The notes under the pieces: model-generated
Told to the model about the DNA's origin: nothing
The model's database searches: none
Seen by the model: only the letters and a program-made list of their open reading frames with translations
Assembly (NCBI RefSeq): GCF_020165855.1
Contig: NZ_JAIUFY010000014.1
Span: 434,001-498,000, forward strand
Reading direction: 5' to 3'
Origin: Celeribacter litoreus
GTDB lineage: Bacteria; Pseudomonadota; Alphaproteobacteria; Rhodobacterales; Rhodobacteraceae
DNA length: 64,000 nt
Shown here: positions 1 to 8,628 of the stretch, piece by piece
How the letters are laid out: each line of letters begins with the position of its first letter
How positions within the stretch are numbered: position 1 is the stretch's first letter
Translations under genes and position numbers: made by a program

Positions 1-1037
1 TCGAGAATGCGGGCTGCACTGATCCCCATCCGCGCGGTTTCCCAGATGGAGCCGGACGGGCCGCCGGAAATATCGGAGCCAAACCCGACCTCCAGCCCTT
101 TCTCGAGCGCGACGCGGAGCGGAAAGACAGCACCGGCGAAATAGGCGTTCGACAGCGGGCAATGTGCGACGCCCGCGCCGTGGGAGACCATCAGGTCCAT
201 GTCACTCTCGGAGAGATGCGTGCCGTGGGCGAAAACGGCGTTCTCCCGCAGGAGGCCGAAGCGCTTGAACGCCTCCGCGTCTGAGCATCCGCAACGATCC
301 TGAACAAACCCGTGCTGCCAATCGCTCTCCGAGACATGGCTCTGAACATGCGCGCCAGTCGCTTTGGCGAGCGCTCCGAGCCCTTCGAGGCAGGCATCGG
401 TGCAGGACGGAATAAAGCGAGGTGTAATCACCGGATGCACCATCCCGTCATTGTTGGGCAGCCCACGGATGAAGTCGATGACCTCCCGCGTGCCTTCGAT
501 GGCCTCTTCCGGCGAGGCATCGCGATAATAGGGCGGGCATAGCTCCGGATCGTCCATCGCGACCTTGCCCACGAGTGCGCGCTGGCCTTTCGCGAGGCAA
601 ATCTCCGCGAGGCGTTTGGTGGCCGGCACGTGGATCGTCGCGAAATGCAGCGCAGTGGTGGTGCCGATGGCGAGCATGTCCTCGATGAGTGTGCTATAGA
701 CCTCATCTGCGTAGCTGAGGTCTTCGAACCGCGCTTCGAGCGGGAAAGTGTATTTTTGCAGCCAGTCCTCGAGCGGTTCATCCAATGCTGCGCCGAGTTG
801 GGCGTATTGCGGCGCGTGGACGTGGAGATCGACGAGACCGGGGATAAGGAGCCAGTCTTCGGGGAGATGGATCGCCCCCGTCAGGTCTCCGTCCGGCTCA
901 ATCACCGTAATCACGCCCGCGTCGTCAATCGTCATGACGGCATTCGTGAAGGTCTCTACGACGCCGAGTTTTGGCGCATGAAATCCGGAAAAAACGACCT
1001 TACACCCGCGCAGATCGCTCAGGTCAGGCGTGCTCAT
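1..1037 (-). CDS. guaD: Guanine deaminase, 3' end beyond window edge
   Basis: Hydrolyses guanine to xanthine and ammonia in purine catabolism (cytoplasmic amidohydrolase). Read on the minus strand from ATG at 1037, about 345 codons are present. The usual family length is near 430-440, so roughly the last 90 residues lie outside the window. Visible motifs: the HxH metal site in GLVDLHVHAPQ (H72, H74), PRFIPSCTD, the metal histidine in HVSESDWQH, AVFAHGTHLSESD and AHCPLSNAYF, then GFGSDISGG with the metal aspartate. The start codon overlaps the stop of the upstream oxygenase gene by 4 bp (ATGA), so it is the last visible gene of the leftward transporter/deaminase operon. The assignment rests on guanine-deaminase signatures and is more specific than for the other amidohydrolases here. 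Confidence 0.88.
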   Translation of the reverse strand, partial: MSTPDLSDLRGCKVVFSGFHAPKLGVVETFTNAVMTIDDAGVITVIEPDGDLTGAIHLPEDWLLIPGLVDLHVHAPQYAQLGAALDEPLEDWLQKYTFPLEARFEDLSYADEVYSTLIEDMLAIGTTTALHFATIHVPATKRLAEICLAKGQRALVGKVAMDDPELCPPYYRDASPEEAIEGTREVIDFIRGLPNNDGMVHPVITPRFIPSCTDACLEGLGALAKATGAHVQSHVSESDWQHGFVQDRCGCSDAEAFKRFGLLRENAVFAHGTHLSESDMDLMVSHGAGVAHCPLSNAYFAGAVFPLRVALEKGLEVGFGSDISGGPSGSIWETARMGISAARIL

Positions 1038-1906
1038 GCCGCTCTCTCGTCAGTGACAGCCGGCCCGAGGGTCGTGCCATAGACGCAGCCCTTTTCCTTG
1101 AGCCAGCGGCGATAGGCGATAGAGGAGGCATCCGCGCGGGTCGGAGTTTCTGTGCGCGGTTCTAGTGGCAACAGAAGAGGGCGCTGGTTTTCGAGGATGA
1201 TGCGGTCTTGCAGGAAAATCACCTGCTGGAAGGCAATCAGATCGGCGTCCGAACTCTCCTCGTCCAACAGGAACATGAGCGGATGCGCGCGGCACAGGCC
1301 CGGCTCCATCGGCTGCACGAAGAGGCAGATCACATCCCAGCGCTCATCCGAGATAGGGCAGGTCTTGTAGAGCAGCACCGTGAACGGCGTCGTCACGCGA
1401 TAAATGTAATCGGTGCGAATTGCGCCCTGTGCGGATTTGGCCGCCTGCGGTTGGGTAAAGACGCAGTCGGTCGCCCACACCTCATCCACGTCGCGGCGGA
1501 TTTCGCATTTGTATTTCTCGACTTCGGGATGCTCCTCAGAGCCGAGGATATCCGTGTGAACGAACGGAAAATGCGCCATGTCGAGGAAGTTCTCGATCAC
1601 GCGCGGGGCGGAGGAACGCACTTTGACGACGCCACAGGGGACATAACGGCGGTCAGGTTCGTCCGCCTCGGAAATCTCTGGCACATCGGTGTTCGGATTG
1701 CCGAGCGTGGACCAGACATAGCCATAACGCAGTCGGACGGGCAGGGCGCGTGCGCCAGTCGTCTCATGCGCGGTCACAGTAGGGGCCTCGCCGCCCGTCA
1801 GGGAAAGATCAACGCCCAACAGGCGCGTGGTCATGCCCTCGCTCGGAATTTCAGCGATGTTCTGGATGCAATACCATTGATCGAGCGTGGCTTTATCGAG
1901 TGTCAT
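1034..1906 (-). CDS. Rieske-oxygenase catalytic subunit lacking the Rieske cluster domain (copy 1)
   Basis: 290 aa. It resembles the C-terminal catalytic domain of VanA/PaO/dicamba-monooxygenase type oxygenases. The mononuclear non-haem iron ligands are all visible in family spacing: N106, D109, H112 and H117 within ENFLDMAHFPFVH, and D234 in FLQDRIILENQ. The N-terminus starts like a Rieske oxygenase (DQWYCIQ, then TTRLLGVDLSL) and rejoins the fold at YGYVWSTLGNP, but the intervening CxH...CxxH [2Fe-2S] segment is absent. The protein therefore cannot receive electrons through a cluster of its own. ATG at 1906 is chosen because GGAG lies just upstream, overlapping the stop of the deaminase gene. 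The stop overlaps guaD. A paralogue lies at 14936-15775, and a separate Rieske protein at 8625-9263 may supply the cluster. The substrate is unknown. Confidence 0.8.
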   Translation of the reverse strand: MTLDKATLDQWYCIQNIAEIPSEGMTTRLLGVDLSLTGGEAPTVTAHETTGARALPVRLRYGYVWSTLGNPNTDVPEISEADEPDRRYVPCGVVKVRSSAPRVIENFLDMAHFPFVHTDILGSEEHPEVEKYKCEIRRDVDEVWATDCVFTQPQAAKSAQGAIRTDYIYRVTTPFTVLLYKTCPISDERWDVICLFVQPMEPGLCRAHPLMFLLDEESSDADLIAFQQVIFLQDRIILENQRPLLLPLEPRTETPTRADASSIAYRRWLKEKGCVYGTTLGPAVTDERAA

Positions 1907-1916
1907 GAATTGCTCC

Positions 1917-3323
1917 TCAGGCGTAAATCCGGTCCATCGTATCCGCATGATCGCGCAGAGCGGCGTCGATATCCAGACGGGTAAACGCACCTTTTTCGAC
2001 AACGGGCACCCCGTTGATGAAAGAGTAATCAACATCGAACGGACCGCACATCACGAGCGCGGCAAGCGGATCACGCTGCGTGCCTGCCATGCCGAGGCGC
2101 GTTCGCTTCACGGCGATGATGTCTGCGGATTTGCCGATGGCAATCTGGCCGATGTCGTCGCGGCCAAGGAGTTTCGCCCCGCCACGCGTCGCCATCCAGA
2201 GCGACTCCCGCGCAGACAGCGCCGTCGGCGTGCCGCCAAACCCGCCGCGCCCGCCAGGGGTCTCCGACAGATACCGATCCGGCGCAACGCGTTGGAGAAA
2301 CTGGGCAAAGCGGACTTCGGAGAACATGTTCGACGTGTCGTTCGAGGCAGAACCATCGACGCCGAGGCCCACCGTGACGCCCGCGTCCAACATCTCCCGC
2401 GCCCGCATGATCCCGAGGCCACACCGCATATGCGCAGAGGGGCAAAAGGTCGCCCCTGTGCCCGTCTCGGCAAAGGCCTTGATCTCCGCGTCATTGAGGA
2501 AAATCGCATGGGCAAACCAAACATCCGGCCCGAGCCAGTCACAGCTCTCCGCATAGGCAACCGACCGCATGCCGTAGGTTTCGAGGCAATATTCTTCCTC
2601 GGAAAGCACTTCGGCGATGTGGGAATGCAGGCGTACACCCTCATAGGAGCGCGCGAGTGCGGCGGCGTCTTTCATCAGACCTTGGGTCACGGAAAACGCC
2701 GAACAGGGCGCGAGGACAATGCGCGTCATCGCGTGATCGGACATGTCGTGATAGGTGGTGATCAGTCGTTCCGCGTCTTTGAGAATGGCGTCTTCGTCTT
2801 CGACACAGCTATCCGGCGGCAGACCGCCCTTGCTCTCCCCACGGCTCATGGCGCCGCGGGCGGCGTGAAAGCGCATCCCCATTTCTTGGGCCACGCGAAT
2901 GGGCGTGTCGAGTGTGCAATCGTTGGGCATGATGTATTGGTGATCGGAACTGGTGGTGCACCCCGACATGATCAGCTCCGCCATCGCCATCCGCGACGCG
3001 GTCTCCATCGCCCGATCATCGAGCCGAGCCCAGATCGGGTAGAGCGTCTTCAGCCAGACAAACAACTCGTCGTCCTGCACCATCACGCGGGTGAGGTTCT
3101 GATAGAAGTGGTGATGCGTGTTCACCATCCCCGGCATGACGACGTGGTCGGACATGTCGAGCACGCGGTCCGCGCCTTCGGGGCATTCCGACATGGGGCC
3201 ACAGGCGGCGATCACCTTGTCGCGGATGAGGACAAACCCGTCGGAAATTTCAGTGCCCGCGTCCCGCGCCTCTCCATCGAATGTGGCGAGGTGCGAGACG
3301 TGTTTGAGGAGGGTGGTGCTCAT
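1917..3323 (-). CDS. 8-oxoguanine deaminase-like TRZ/ATZ amidohydrolase
   Basis: 468 aa metal-dependent amidohydrolase of the TRZ/ATZ subgroup, which deaminates or dechlorinates aromatic N-heterocycles. MVNTHHHFYQNLTR carries the HxH site (H70, H72). Further metal and catalytic positions are seen in RLHSHIAE, VWFAHAIFL and GLGVDGSASND, and TSSDHQYIMPN is typical of the 8-oxoguanine deaminase / hydroxydechloroatrazine hydrolase branch. ATG at 3323 overlaps the stop of the permease gene by 4 bp (ATGA), and the stop is followed within 11 nt by the Rieske-less oxygenase. Position between a nucleoside-type importer and guanine deaminase supports an oxidised purine such as 8-oxoguanine as substrate. 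Substrate specificity is inferred and a triazine- or pterin-like compound is possible. Confidence 0.75.
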   Translation of the reverse strand: MSTTLLKHVSHLATFDGEARDAGTEISDGFVLIRDKVIAACGPMSECPEGADRVLDMSDHVVMPGMVNTHHHFYQNLTRVMVQDDELFVWLKTLYPIWARLDDRAMETASRMAMAELIMSGCTTSSDHQYIMPNDCTLDTPIRVAQEMGMRFHAARGAMSRGESKGGLPPDSCVEDEDAILKDAERLITTYHDMSDHAMTRIVLAPCSAFSVTQGLMKDAAALARSYEGVRLHSHIAEVLSEEEYCLETYGMRSVAYAESCDWLGPDVWFAHAIFLNDAEIKAFAETGTGATFCPSAHMRCGLGIMRAREMLDAGVTVGLGVDGSASNDTSNMFSEVRFAQFLQRVAPDRYLSETPGGRGGFGGTPTALSARESLWMATRGGAKLLGRDDIGQIAIGKSADIIAVKRTRLGMAGTQRDPLAALVMCGPFDVDYSFINGVPVVEKGAFTRLDIDAALRDHADTMDRIYA

Positions 3324-4255
3324 CGTTGATCCCGATAGTAGGGTTGGGTGATGCCTTCGGGCGCGGCCATCAGGCGACGCATCCTTTGCCATGTGATGAC
3401 GGGCACGATCATCAGGGCCATGGTCCCGAGGTAGGGCAGCATCGACAGGAAGGACGCCGCGACAGGCCAGTTCCGCGCCTGTCCGACAAAGCCGAGCGCG
3501 GTGACAAAGCCGAACAGCAGCCCCGCGAGTACGGCGTTGATCGGACGGAACCCTGCGAAGATCACAAGTGCGACGGCGATCCAGCCACGACCTGCGACAA
3601 CACCTTCGGACCAGCTTGGGACGAACGAGAGGGTGAGATAGGCGCCCGCGCCCGCCGCGAGCGACGCGCCGAGAGACGTATACCAAAACCGCATCTTCAT
3701 CACCGGAATACCCGCCGCATCCGCCGCCGCTGGATTTTCACCGACTGCGCGCATGTTGAGGCCATGACGGGTATAGAACATCATGTAGTGAAGGGCGAGC
3801 GGCAGAGCGAGGAAGATGATATAAACTAAGAGGTTATGGCTAAAGAAGGCCCGCCCGAAGAACGGCAGATCGGAGAGGAGCGGGATATGGATGTCCTCGA
3901 ATGTGGCGGGGACGGGCGAGCCGGAGAAGGGCTTGCCGATGGTGGCCGCCATACCTGTGCCGATGTAGGTGAGCGCGAGGCCGCAGAGGACTTGGTTCGC
4001 GCGGACGACGACGGTCGCTGTGGCAAAGACCATCCCTGCGCCAAGGCCCACGAGCAGCGCTACGATCAGGCCGAGCCACGGAGAGCCGGTGCCAACGACG
4101 GTCGCGACCGCAGACATCGCCCCGAGCGCAATCAGGCCCTCAACGCCGAGGTTCACAACGCCGACACGTTCCGCGAGCACTTCGCCCAAAGCGGCGAGCG
4201 CGAGAACGCCCCCCGCGAGAAAGGCCGTTTGAATGAGACCTGCGAGAATATCCAT
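3320..4255 (-). CDS. ABC transporter permease, nucleoside/BMP-type (second permease)
   Basis: 311 aa integral membrane permease of the BPD_transp_2 family (RbsC/LivH-like; NupQ/BmpC type). It has about eight to nine hydrophobic segments, beginning with ILAGLIQTAFLAGGVLALAALG and including the typical GVVNLGVEGLIALGAMSA and NLLVYIIFLALPLAL. It pairs with the permease at 4257-5312, which is separated by one nucleotide, and with the double-domain ATPase upstream. Its stop overlaps the start of the deaminase gene. Members of this family import purine nucleosides or nucleobases, and the downstream deaminases fit that use. The exact ligand is not determined. Confidence 0.85.
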   Translation of the reverse strand: MDILAGLIQTAFLAGGVLALAALGEVLAERVGVVNLGVEGLIALGAMSAVATVVGTGSPWLGLIVALLVGLGAGMVFATATVVVRANQVLCGLALTYIGTGMAATIGKPFSGSPVPATFEDIHIPLLSDLPFFGRAFFSHNLLVYIIFLALPLALHYMMFYTRHGLNMRAVGENPAAADAAGIPVMKMRFWYTSLGASLAAGAGAYLTLSFVPSWSEGVVAGRGWIAVALVIFAGFRPINAVLAGLLFGFVTALGFVGQARNWPVAASFLSMLPYLGTMALMIVPVITWQRMRRLMAAPEGITQPYYRDQR

Positions 4256-4256
4256 C

Positions 4257-5312
4257 TCAGCTTTCCCCCGTTTTCGTGCGCAGAACTTTGTAATGGGCGG
4301 CTTCGTCGCCGATGGCGGCGTAGAGCAGGATGAGACCTGTGACCGCGAGCACGGTGTGCGTGGTGAGGCCCTGTGATTGAAGGATGATCCCGCCGTTGAG
4401 GATCACGGCCATGAAGAACGCCGTTGCCAGCACACCCAGAGGGGCAGCACGGGCGAGGACGGCGACCATGATGCCGATGTAGCCGTAGTTGTTGGAAATG
4501 CCGCCTTGGAGACGTCCGACGGTGCCTGCGACCTCCATCATGCCGCCGAGACCTGCAATGGCCCCGGAGAGGAGCATGACGCCGATCAACTGGGTTTTGA
4601 CGGGCATGCCAGCGTAGGAAGCCGCCCCTGCGTTCGCCCCCGCGATGCGGACCTCATAGCCCCAACGTGTGTAGGTGAAGAACAGAGCCAGAGCGAAGGC
4701 GAGGATAATGCCAATCGGCAGACCCCAATGGACGATGCCCCAGACAGGCGGCACAGAGACCGGCAGGCGTGCGGTGGTGGCGAGCGCCATGCCCGACGGA
4801 TCGAGCCACGGACCGGTTGCGACCCAGTAAACCAGCAGCATCGCGACGAAGTTCATCAGCAACGTGGTGATGAGTTCCGACACATCCGCGTAGGCGCGGG
4901 CGAGCGTCGGGATCAGAATCCAGAGTGCGCCGCCAATGGCCCCTGCGACCATCATCAGAATAAGGATGAGCCACGTCGGCCCCGGCACAAAGAGCGCAAT
5001 CCCCGCCGCACAGAAGGCGCCGAAGTTGAACTGACCCTCTGCCCCGATGTTCCACGCGCCAATGCGCAGCGCAACGGCGACGGCGAGGCCGCAGTAGATC
5101 AGCGGGGAAAGGAGGAGCGAGAGGTCTTCAAGACCGAAAGTAGACCCGAACGTGGAGGAAATTACTTTGCCGCCGAGAGCAATCGGATCACGGCCCGTCG
5201 CCCAAAGGACGATGGCTGTGGTCAGAAGGGCGAGCAAAACGGAGATGATCCGCAGCACAAAGGAGACCTTTGCAGGCGCAATCGGCATGCGTTGGAGGCG
5301 AATGGTGCTCAT
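4257..5312 (-). CDS. ABC transporter permease, nucleoside/BMP-type (first permease)
   Basis: 351 aa, NupP/YufP-type permease. The hydrophobic segment after SFVLRIISVLLALLTTAIVL is followed by ISSTFGSTFGLEDLSLLLS and the family motif RIGAWNIGAEGQFNFGAF, which is characteristic of permeases working with BMP-family binding proteins. It lies between the ATPase gene (ATGA overlap) and the second permease gene (1-nt gap), so all are likely made from one transcript at matched levels. Role: transmembrane channel for a nucleoside- or nucleobase-like ligand. Confidence 0.86.
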   Translation of the reverse strand: MSTIRLQRMPIAPAKVSFVLRIISVLLALLTTAIVLWATGRDPIALGGKVISSTFGSTFGLEDLSLLLSPLIYCGLAVAVALRIGAWNIGAEGQFNFGAFCAAGIALFVPGPTWLILILMMVAGAIGGALWILIPTLARAYADVSELITTLLMNFVAMLLVYWVATGPWLDPSGMALATTARLPVSVPPVWGIVHWGLPIGIILAFALALFFTYTRWGYEVRIAGANAGAASYAGMPVKTQLIGVMLLSGAIAGLGGMMEVAGTVGRLQGGISNNYGYIGIMVAVLARAAPLGVLATAFFMAVILNGGIILQSQGLTTHTVLAVTGLILLYAAIGDEAAHYKVLRTKTGES

Positions 5313-6883
5313 TCTGCGGCCTCCTGACGTTTGCCGCCCATCATCAGGCCGATCTCTTCAACATCCGCGCCTTTGGTCGGGACAATGCCCATGATCTCGC
5401 CGTGGAACATCACGGCGATCCGGTCGGAAAAGTTCATCAGTTCTTCCAGTTCCTCGGAAATGAGCAGAACGCCGACGCCCTTGTCACGAAGCTCGACAAA
5501 ATAGCGCATCATCGTATTGATCGCGCCCACATCGAGACCACGGGAGGGGTAGGCCGCGACGAGGATTTTATCGGCGATCCGCATTTCGCGGCGGGCGACG
5601 AGACGCTGCTGGTTGCCGCCAGAGAGATTGCGGGCGGGCATGGCAAAATCTGGCACCATGACCTCGGCAACCTTCGCAATCTCGCGGGCGAGGTTGGTCG
5701 CGCCTTTCGGAGAGAACCAGCCTTTGCGCGTGAGGGGCGGCTGGCTGTATTCACGCAGCACGGCGTTGTCGGTGATCGAGAGCGTCGGCGCCATGCCTGA
5801 GTGCAAACGGTCCTCGGGAATATGCCCGATACCCTTCTGCGCCATCGCGCGGGCACCGGCTTGCGTGACGTCAGCACCATCAAGAGTGATTGTGCCGCTC
5901 GTTGGGGTCGCGAGGCCGGTCATCACATAGGTCAACTCGCGCTGGCCGTTGCCCGCGACACCAGCCACGCCGAGGATTTCCCCCGGACGCAGGTCGAGGG
6001 AGATATTTTTGAGTACGGTTCCCTGTGCGGTCGTGAGGCTCACATCCGAGAGGCTCAGACAGGGCGCGACATCGGCCGCAGGCGCGGCACGTTCGCCGGT
6101 CTCTGTCAGGACGATCTCACGTCCGACCATCATTTGGGCGAGGCTCTTTTCGGTGCAGTTTTCCGTCCACTCGGTCGCAACCTTCCGGCCTCCGCGGAGC
6201 ACAGTCACGCGGTTGGAGATTTCCATCACTTCGTCGAGTTTGTGGGAGATAAAGATCACCGCATTGCCGCGCGCGGTGAAGGCCCGGAGCGCTGCGAAGA
6301 GTTCACGCGCCTCTTTCGGCGTCAGAACGGCGGTCGGCTCATCAAGGATCAGCAGTTTTGCATCCCGCGCCAACACGCGCAGGATTTCGACGCGCTGTTG
6401 CTCGCCTGTCGAAATGTCCGCCACGACAGCGGACGGGTTCACCGCCAGCCCAAGCTCTTCCGACAGTTTTGCCGTGCGGGTCTCCAGCGTGCGTCGGGAA
6501 ATGCGTTTCGGGGTGTCCGGCCAGCCGAGATGGACGTTTTCAGCGACGGTAAAGGCGCGCACGAGTTTGAAGTGCTGGTGCACCATCCCGATGCCCGCCT
6601 CGATCGCGTCGGTCGGGGAGGCGAAGTCGCGCGTCTCGCCGCCAACGATCACTTCGCCTGCATCCATTTTGTAGATGCCGGTCACGATATTCATCAGCGT
6701 GGATTTGCCCGCGCCGTTTTCGCCCAGAAGGGCGTGGATTTCGCCGGGGTAGACCTCGAGGTTGACGTCCTCGTTGGCGATCACTCCGGGGAAGTATTTG
6801 CTCACGCCCTTGAGCGCGAGAATAGGAGGCGTCCCGGGCGCGAGCCCGAGACGCTGTTGGATTGGATCGGGAAGTCCCGTCAT
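5309..6883 (-). CDS. ABC transporter ATP-binding protein, two fused nucleotide-binding domains
   Basis: 524 aa, RbsA/MglA/NupO-like ATPase with two ABC domains in one chain. The first domain has Walker A GENGAGKSTLMNI, signature STGEQQRVEILR and Walker B LLILDEPTAVL followed by a switch histidine in VIFISHKLDE. The second domain (from about residue 275) has a degenerate Walker A GVAGNGQRE, signature LSGGNQQRLVARRE and no canonical Walker B acidic pair (ILVAAYPSRGLDVG). This asymmetry is usual for the family. ATG at 6883 lies 15 nt after the stop of the binding-protein gene. It energises the two permeases encoded next in the operon. Confidence 0.9.
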   Translation of the reverse strand: MTGLPDPIQQRLGLAPGTPPILALKGVSKYFPGVIANEDVNLEVYPGEIHALLGENGAGKSTLMNIVTGIYKMDAGEVIVGGETRDFASPTDAIEAGIGMVHQHFKLVRAFTVAENVHLGWPDTPKRISRRTLETRTAKLSEELGLAVNPSAVVADISTGEQQRVEILRVLARDAKLLILDEPTAVLTPKEARELFAALRAFTARGNAVIFISHKLDEVMEISNRVTVLRGGRKVATEWTENCTEKSLAQMMVGREIVLTETGERAAPAADVAPCLSLSDVSLTTAQGTVLKNISLDLRPGEILGVAGVAGNGQRELTYVMTGLATPTSGTITLDGADVTQAGARAMAQKGIGHIPEDRLHSGMAPTLSITDNAVLREYSQPPLTRKGWFSPKGATNLAREIAKVAEVMVPDFAMPARNLSGGNQQRLVARREMRIADKILVAAYPSRGLDVGAINTMMRYFVELRDKGVGVLLISEELEELMNFSDRIAVMFHGEIMGIVPTKGADVEEIGLMMGGKRQEAAE

Positions 6884-6898
6884 TCGTATGCGTCCCGC

Positions 6899-8023
6899 TT
6901 AGGTGTCGAGACCGGACACGCCCTCGATGGACCAGTTCCAGTGGTAGAGTTCTTCTTCGGTCATGGTCTGACCTGCGGCGACTTTGATGTTGCCTTTGGT
7001 GTCTTTGAGTTCGCCCATGAACGGGTTGAAGGAGCCATCCATGATCGACGCTTTGACGGCGTCGGCTTTGGCAGCCACATCGGCCGGAACGGTTTCGCCC
7101 CATGCGTCAACATTCACACCTCCGCCGAACGGCAGCAGATCATAGGACGGGGTCCATTCACCAGCGAGGCGACGGCGGACCTGTTCGACGTAGAACTCTT
7201 TGAAGTCGACGATGATGGAAGAGATGTAAGCGTTCGGACCATAGCGACGCAGGTCGGTGTTCCACATCACGGCTTTCGCACCGCGCTCTTCTGCGACCTG
7301 CAGGTAGCCAGCTTCGTCCATGATGCCGAACAGAACGTCACAGCCGTTGTCGATGAGCGCGGTGCCGGCCTGCGTTGCGGCCTGCGGATCGAACCAGCTG
7401 TTGATGACGATGGTCTGGAGCGTGGCTTCCGGATTGACGGTGCGCGCGCCCATGAGGAAGGCGTTGGTGCCGGAGTAGACGGACGGAACCGGGAAGGAGG
7501 CCACGTAGCCGAGCTTGCCGGAGGGCGACATGGCGCCTGCGGCGATACCGGCGACGTAGGACGGATACCAGTGGGACACATAGTAGGTGCCAAGGTTGTC
7601 GAGTGGGTTGCGCCCGTCGGCCTCATAGAAGGCCACATCCGGTGCCCGTTTTGCAACGTCGTAGAGGAAGTCACCGTAGTTGGAGGTCGCGAACACCATG
7701 CAGGCGTCGTCTGCGACGAACTGGCGGAAGATGCGGGTCGCGTCGGCTGCGTAGGGGATGCTCTCGACGTAGGAGGTGCGCAGTTTCGGGAAGGCGGCTT
7801 CAACCGCTTTCATGCCTTGGTCGTGCGCCCAGGTCCAGCCTTCGTCCGAGGTCGGGCCGGTGTGGCCGAAGGCGATGTGCGCGTCTTCTTCTGCGACCGG
7901 TGCGAGCGGACCTGCGGCGTAGGCCGGTTTGATCAGTCCGGTTTTCGGCAGAATGAGACCCGCACCAGCGGCGGCGCCCATGTTGAGAAAGCCGCGACGG
8001 GACAGGGATTTGGTGGAAATCAT
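6899..8023 (-). CDS. BMP-family ABC transporter substrate-binding protein with Tat-like signal
   Basis: 374 aa periplasmic binding protein of the Med/BMP/PnrA family, typical of nucleoside and nucleobase importers. The chosen ATG at 8023 gives a signal of the form SLSRRGFLNMGAAAGAGL, a twin-arginine motif, with probable cleavage after KPAYAAG. A longer reading up to 8191 would put about 56 charged residues ahead of the signal and is rejected. Family features: AFGHTGPTSDEGWTWAHDQG near the mature N-terminus, then ATSNYGDFLYDVAKRAPDVAF and KLGYVASFPVP. First gene of the leftward operon, so it likely sits just behind the divergent promoter region 8024-8364. The Tat-like signal is unusual for a binding protein and suggests folding before export. 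Confidence 0.85.
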   Translation of the reverse strand: MISTKSLSRRGFLNMGAAAGAGLILPKTGLIKPAYAAGPLAPVAEEDAHIAFGHTGPTSDEGWTWAHDQGMKAVEAAFPKLRTSYVESIPYAADATRIFRQFVADDACMVFATSNYGDFLYDVAKRAPDVAFYEADGRNPLDNLGTYYVSHWYPSYVAGIAAGAMSPSGKLGYVASFPVPSVYSGTNAFLMGARTVNPEATLQTIVINSWFDPQAATQAGTALIDNGCDVLFGIMDEAGYLQVAEERGAKAVMWNTDLRRYGPNAYISSIIVDFKEFYVEQVRRRLAGEWTPSYDLLPFGGGVNVDAWGETVPADVAAKADAVKASIMDGSFNPFMGELKDTKGNIKVAAGQTMTEEELYHWNWSIEGVSGLDT

Positions 8024-8364
8024 CGAGAGGACCCTCTTGTCTGTTGGTGCAGCCCGGTCCGGTTTCCGGATCCGGGGGAAGTCTGCGTCGTGAACGTGCG
8101 TGGCCATCGCGTCTCCGGAGGCCGAAAACGCATACCATTTGTTCGATGTGAGGCGGTTTGTTGTCGCCACGTGTTGTTTTGATATGAACACGATTCCAAA
8201 ACTGAGCGGCGCTGACTAGATCGAATTTCAGCACCTCACCGTTGCGTTAATAACAACACTTGACGCCCCGACTTTTCCATCCTCTTACTAGGCTTGCTGC
8301 ACCGCAACATGCGGTCATGACCCAAGCATATCTTAGGGTTTTTAAGAATAATTCAGCGGGTGAG
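8024..8364. promoter_or_regulatory. Divergent intergenic region of the catabolic island
   Basis: 341 bp between the leftward importer operon and the rightward acylphosphatase-like/Rieske genes, so it must hold at least two divergent promoters. A possible sigma-70 promoter for the rightward genes is TTGACG at 8260-8265 with TTACTA at 8285-8290 (19-nt spacer, so weak). No tRNA, convincing riboswitch or long inverted repeat was recognised. The possible reading frames here have no recognisable domain. Confidence 0.45.
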
Positions 8365-8628
8365 ATGAAAATCGAGCGAGTCACATTTACGTTTCGGGGC
8401 ACTTTGCCAGTGGCGAGTTTTTCCGAATTTGCGCAACACCGTGCGGCGCGGCTGTCAGTTGACCTTACGTCACGTTCGCAAAGTGAAGCGCATGCGGAGA
8501 TGAGCGTCGCGGGGCAGGCCGATCTGGTCGATGCCTTCGAGATGGCGATGAGTCTCGGGCCGCAGGATTGCATCGTGCATGACGTGATCCGCGTGGATGA
8601 TGCAACAGAGGAAGGAAGCAAGGAATGA
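8365..8628 (+). CDS. Small acylphosphatase-fold protein lacking catalytic residues
   Basis: 87 aa. The pattern of RVTFTFRG, then FAQHRAARLSVDL, EMSVAGQADLVDAFEMAMS and LGPQDCIVHDVIRVD follows the acylphosphatase fold (beta-alpha-beta repeats with the GP...V..V ending). However, the catalytic arginine of the usual GVGFR loop is replaced (ASFSEF), and the substrate asparagine of VRN is not evident. It may therefore be a structural or assembly factor rather than an enzyme. ATG at 8365 is preferred; an in-frame ATG at 8317 would add 16 residues. The stop overlaps the Rieske gene start (ATGA), which argues for a role linked to that protein. Fold assignment is by eye and moderately sure; function unknown. 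Confidence 0.6.
   Translation: MKIERVTFTFRGTLPVASFSEFAQHRAARLSVDLTSRSQSEAHAEMSVAGQADLVDAFEMAMSLGPQDCIVHDVIRVDDATEEGSKE

Noticed and set aside
5801-8182. 793-codon open frame on the plus strand opposite the ATPase and binding-protein genes
   Set aside because: It is antisense to two clearly recognisable ABC genes, has no domain, and is a product of high-GC codon use on the other strand. The same holds for the other long antisense frames (e.g. 16168-18012, 53857-55878, 62049-63821).
8024-8364. Possible purine riboswitch before the importer operon
   Set aside because: No recognisable purine-aptamer three-way junction core was seen, and the class is not expected in this group.
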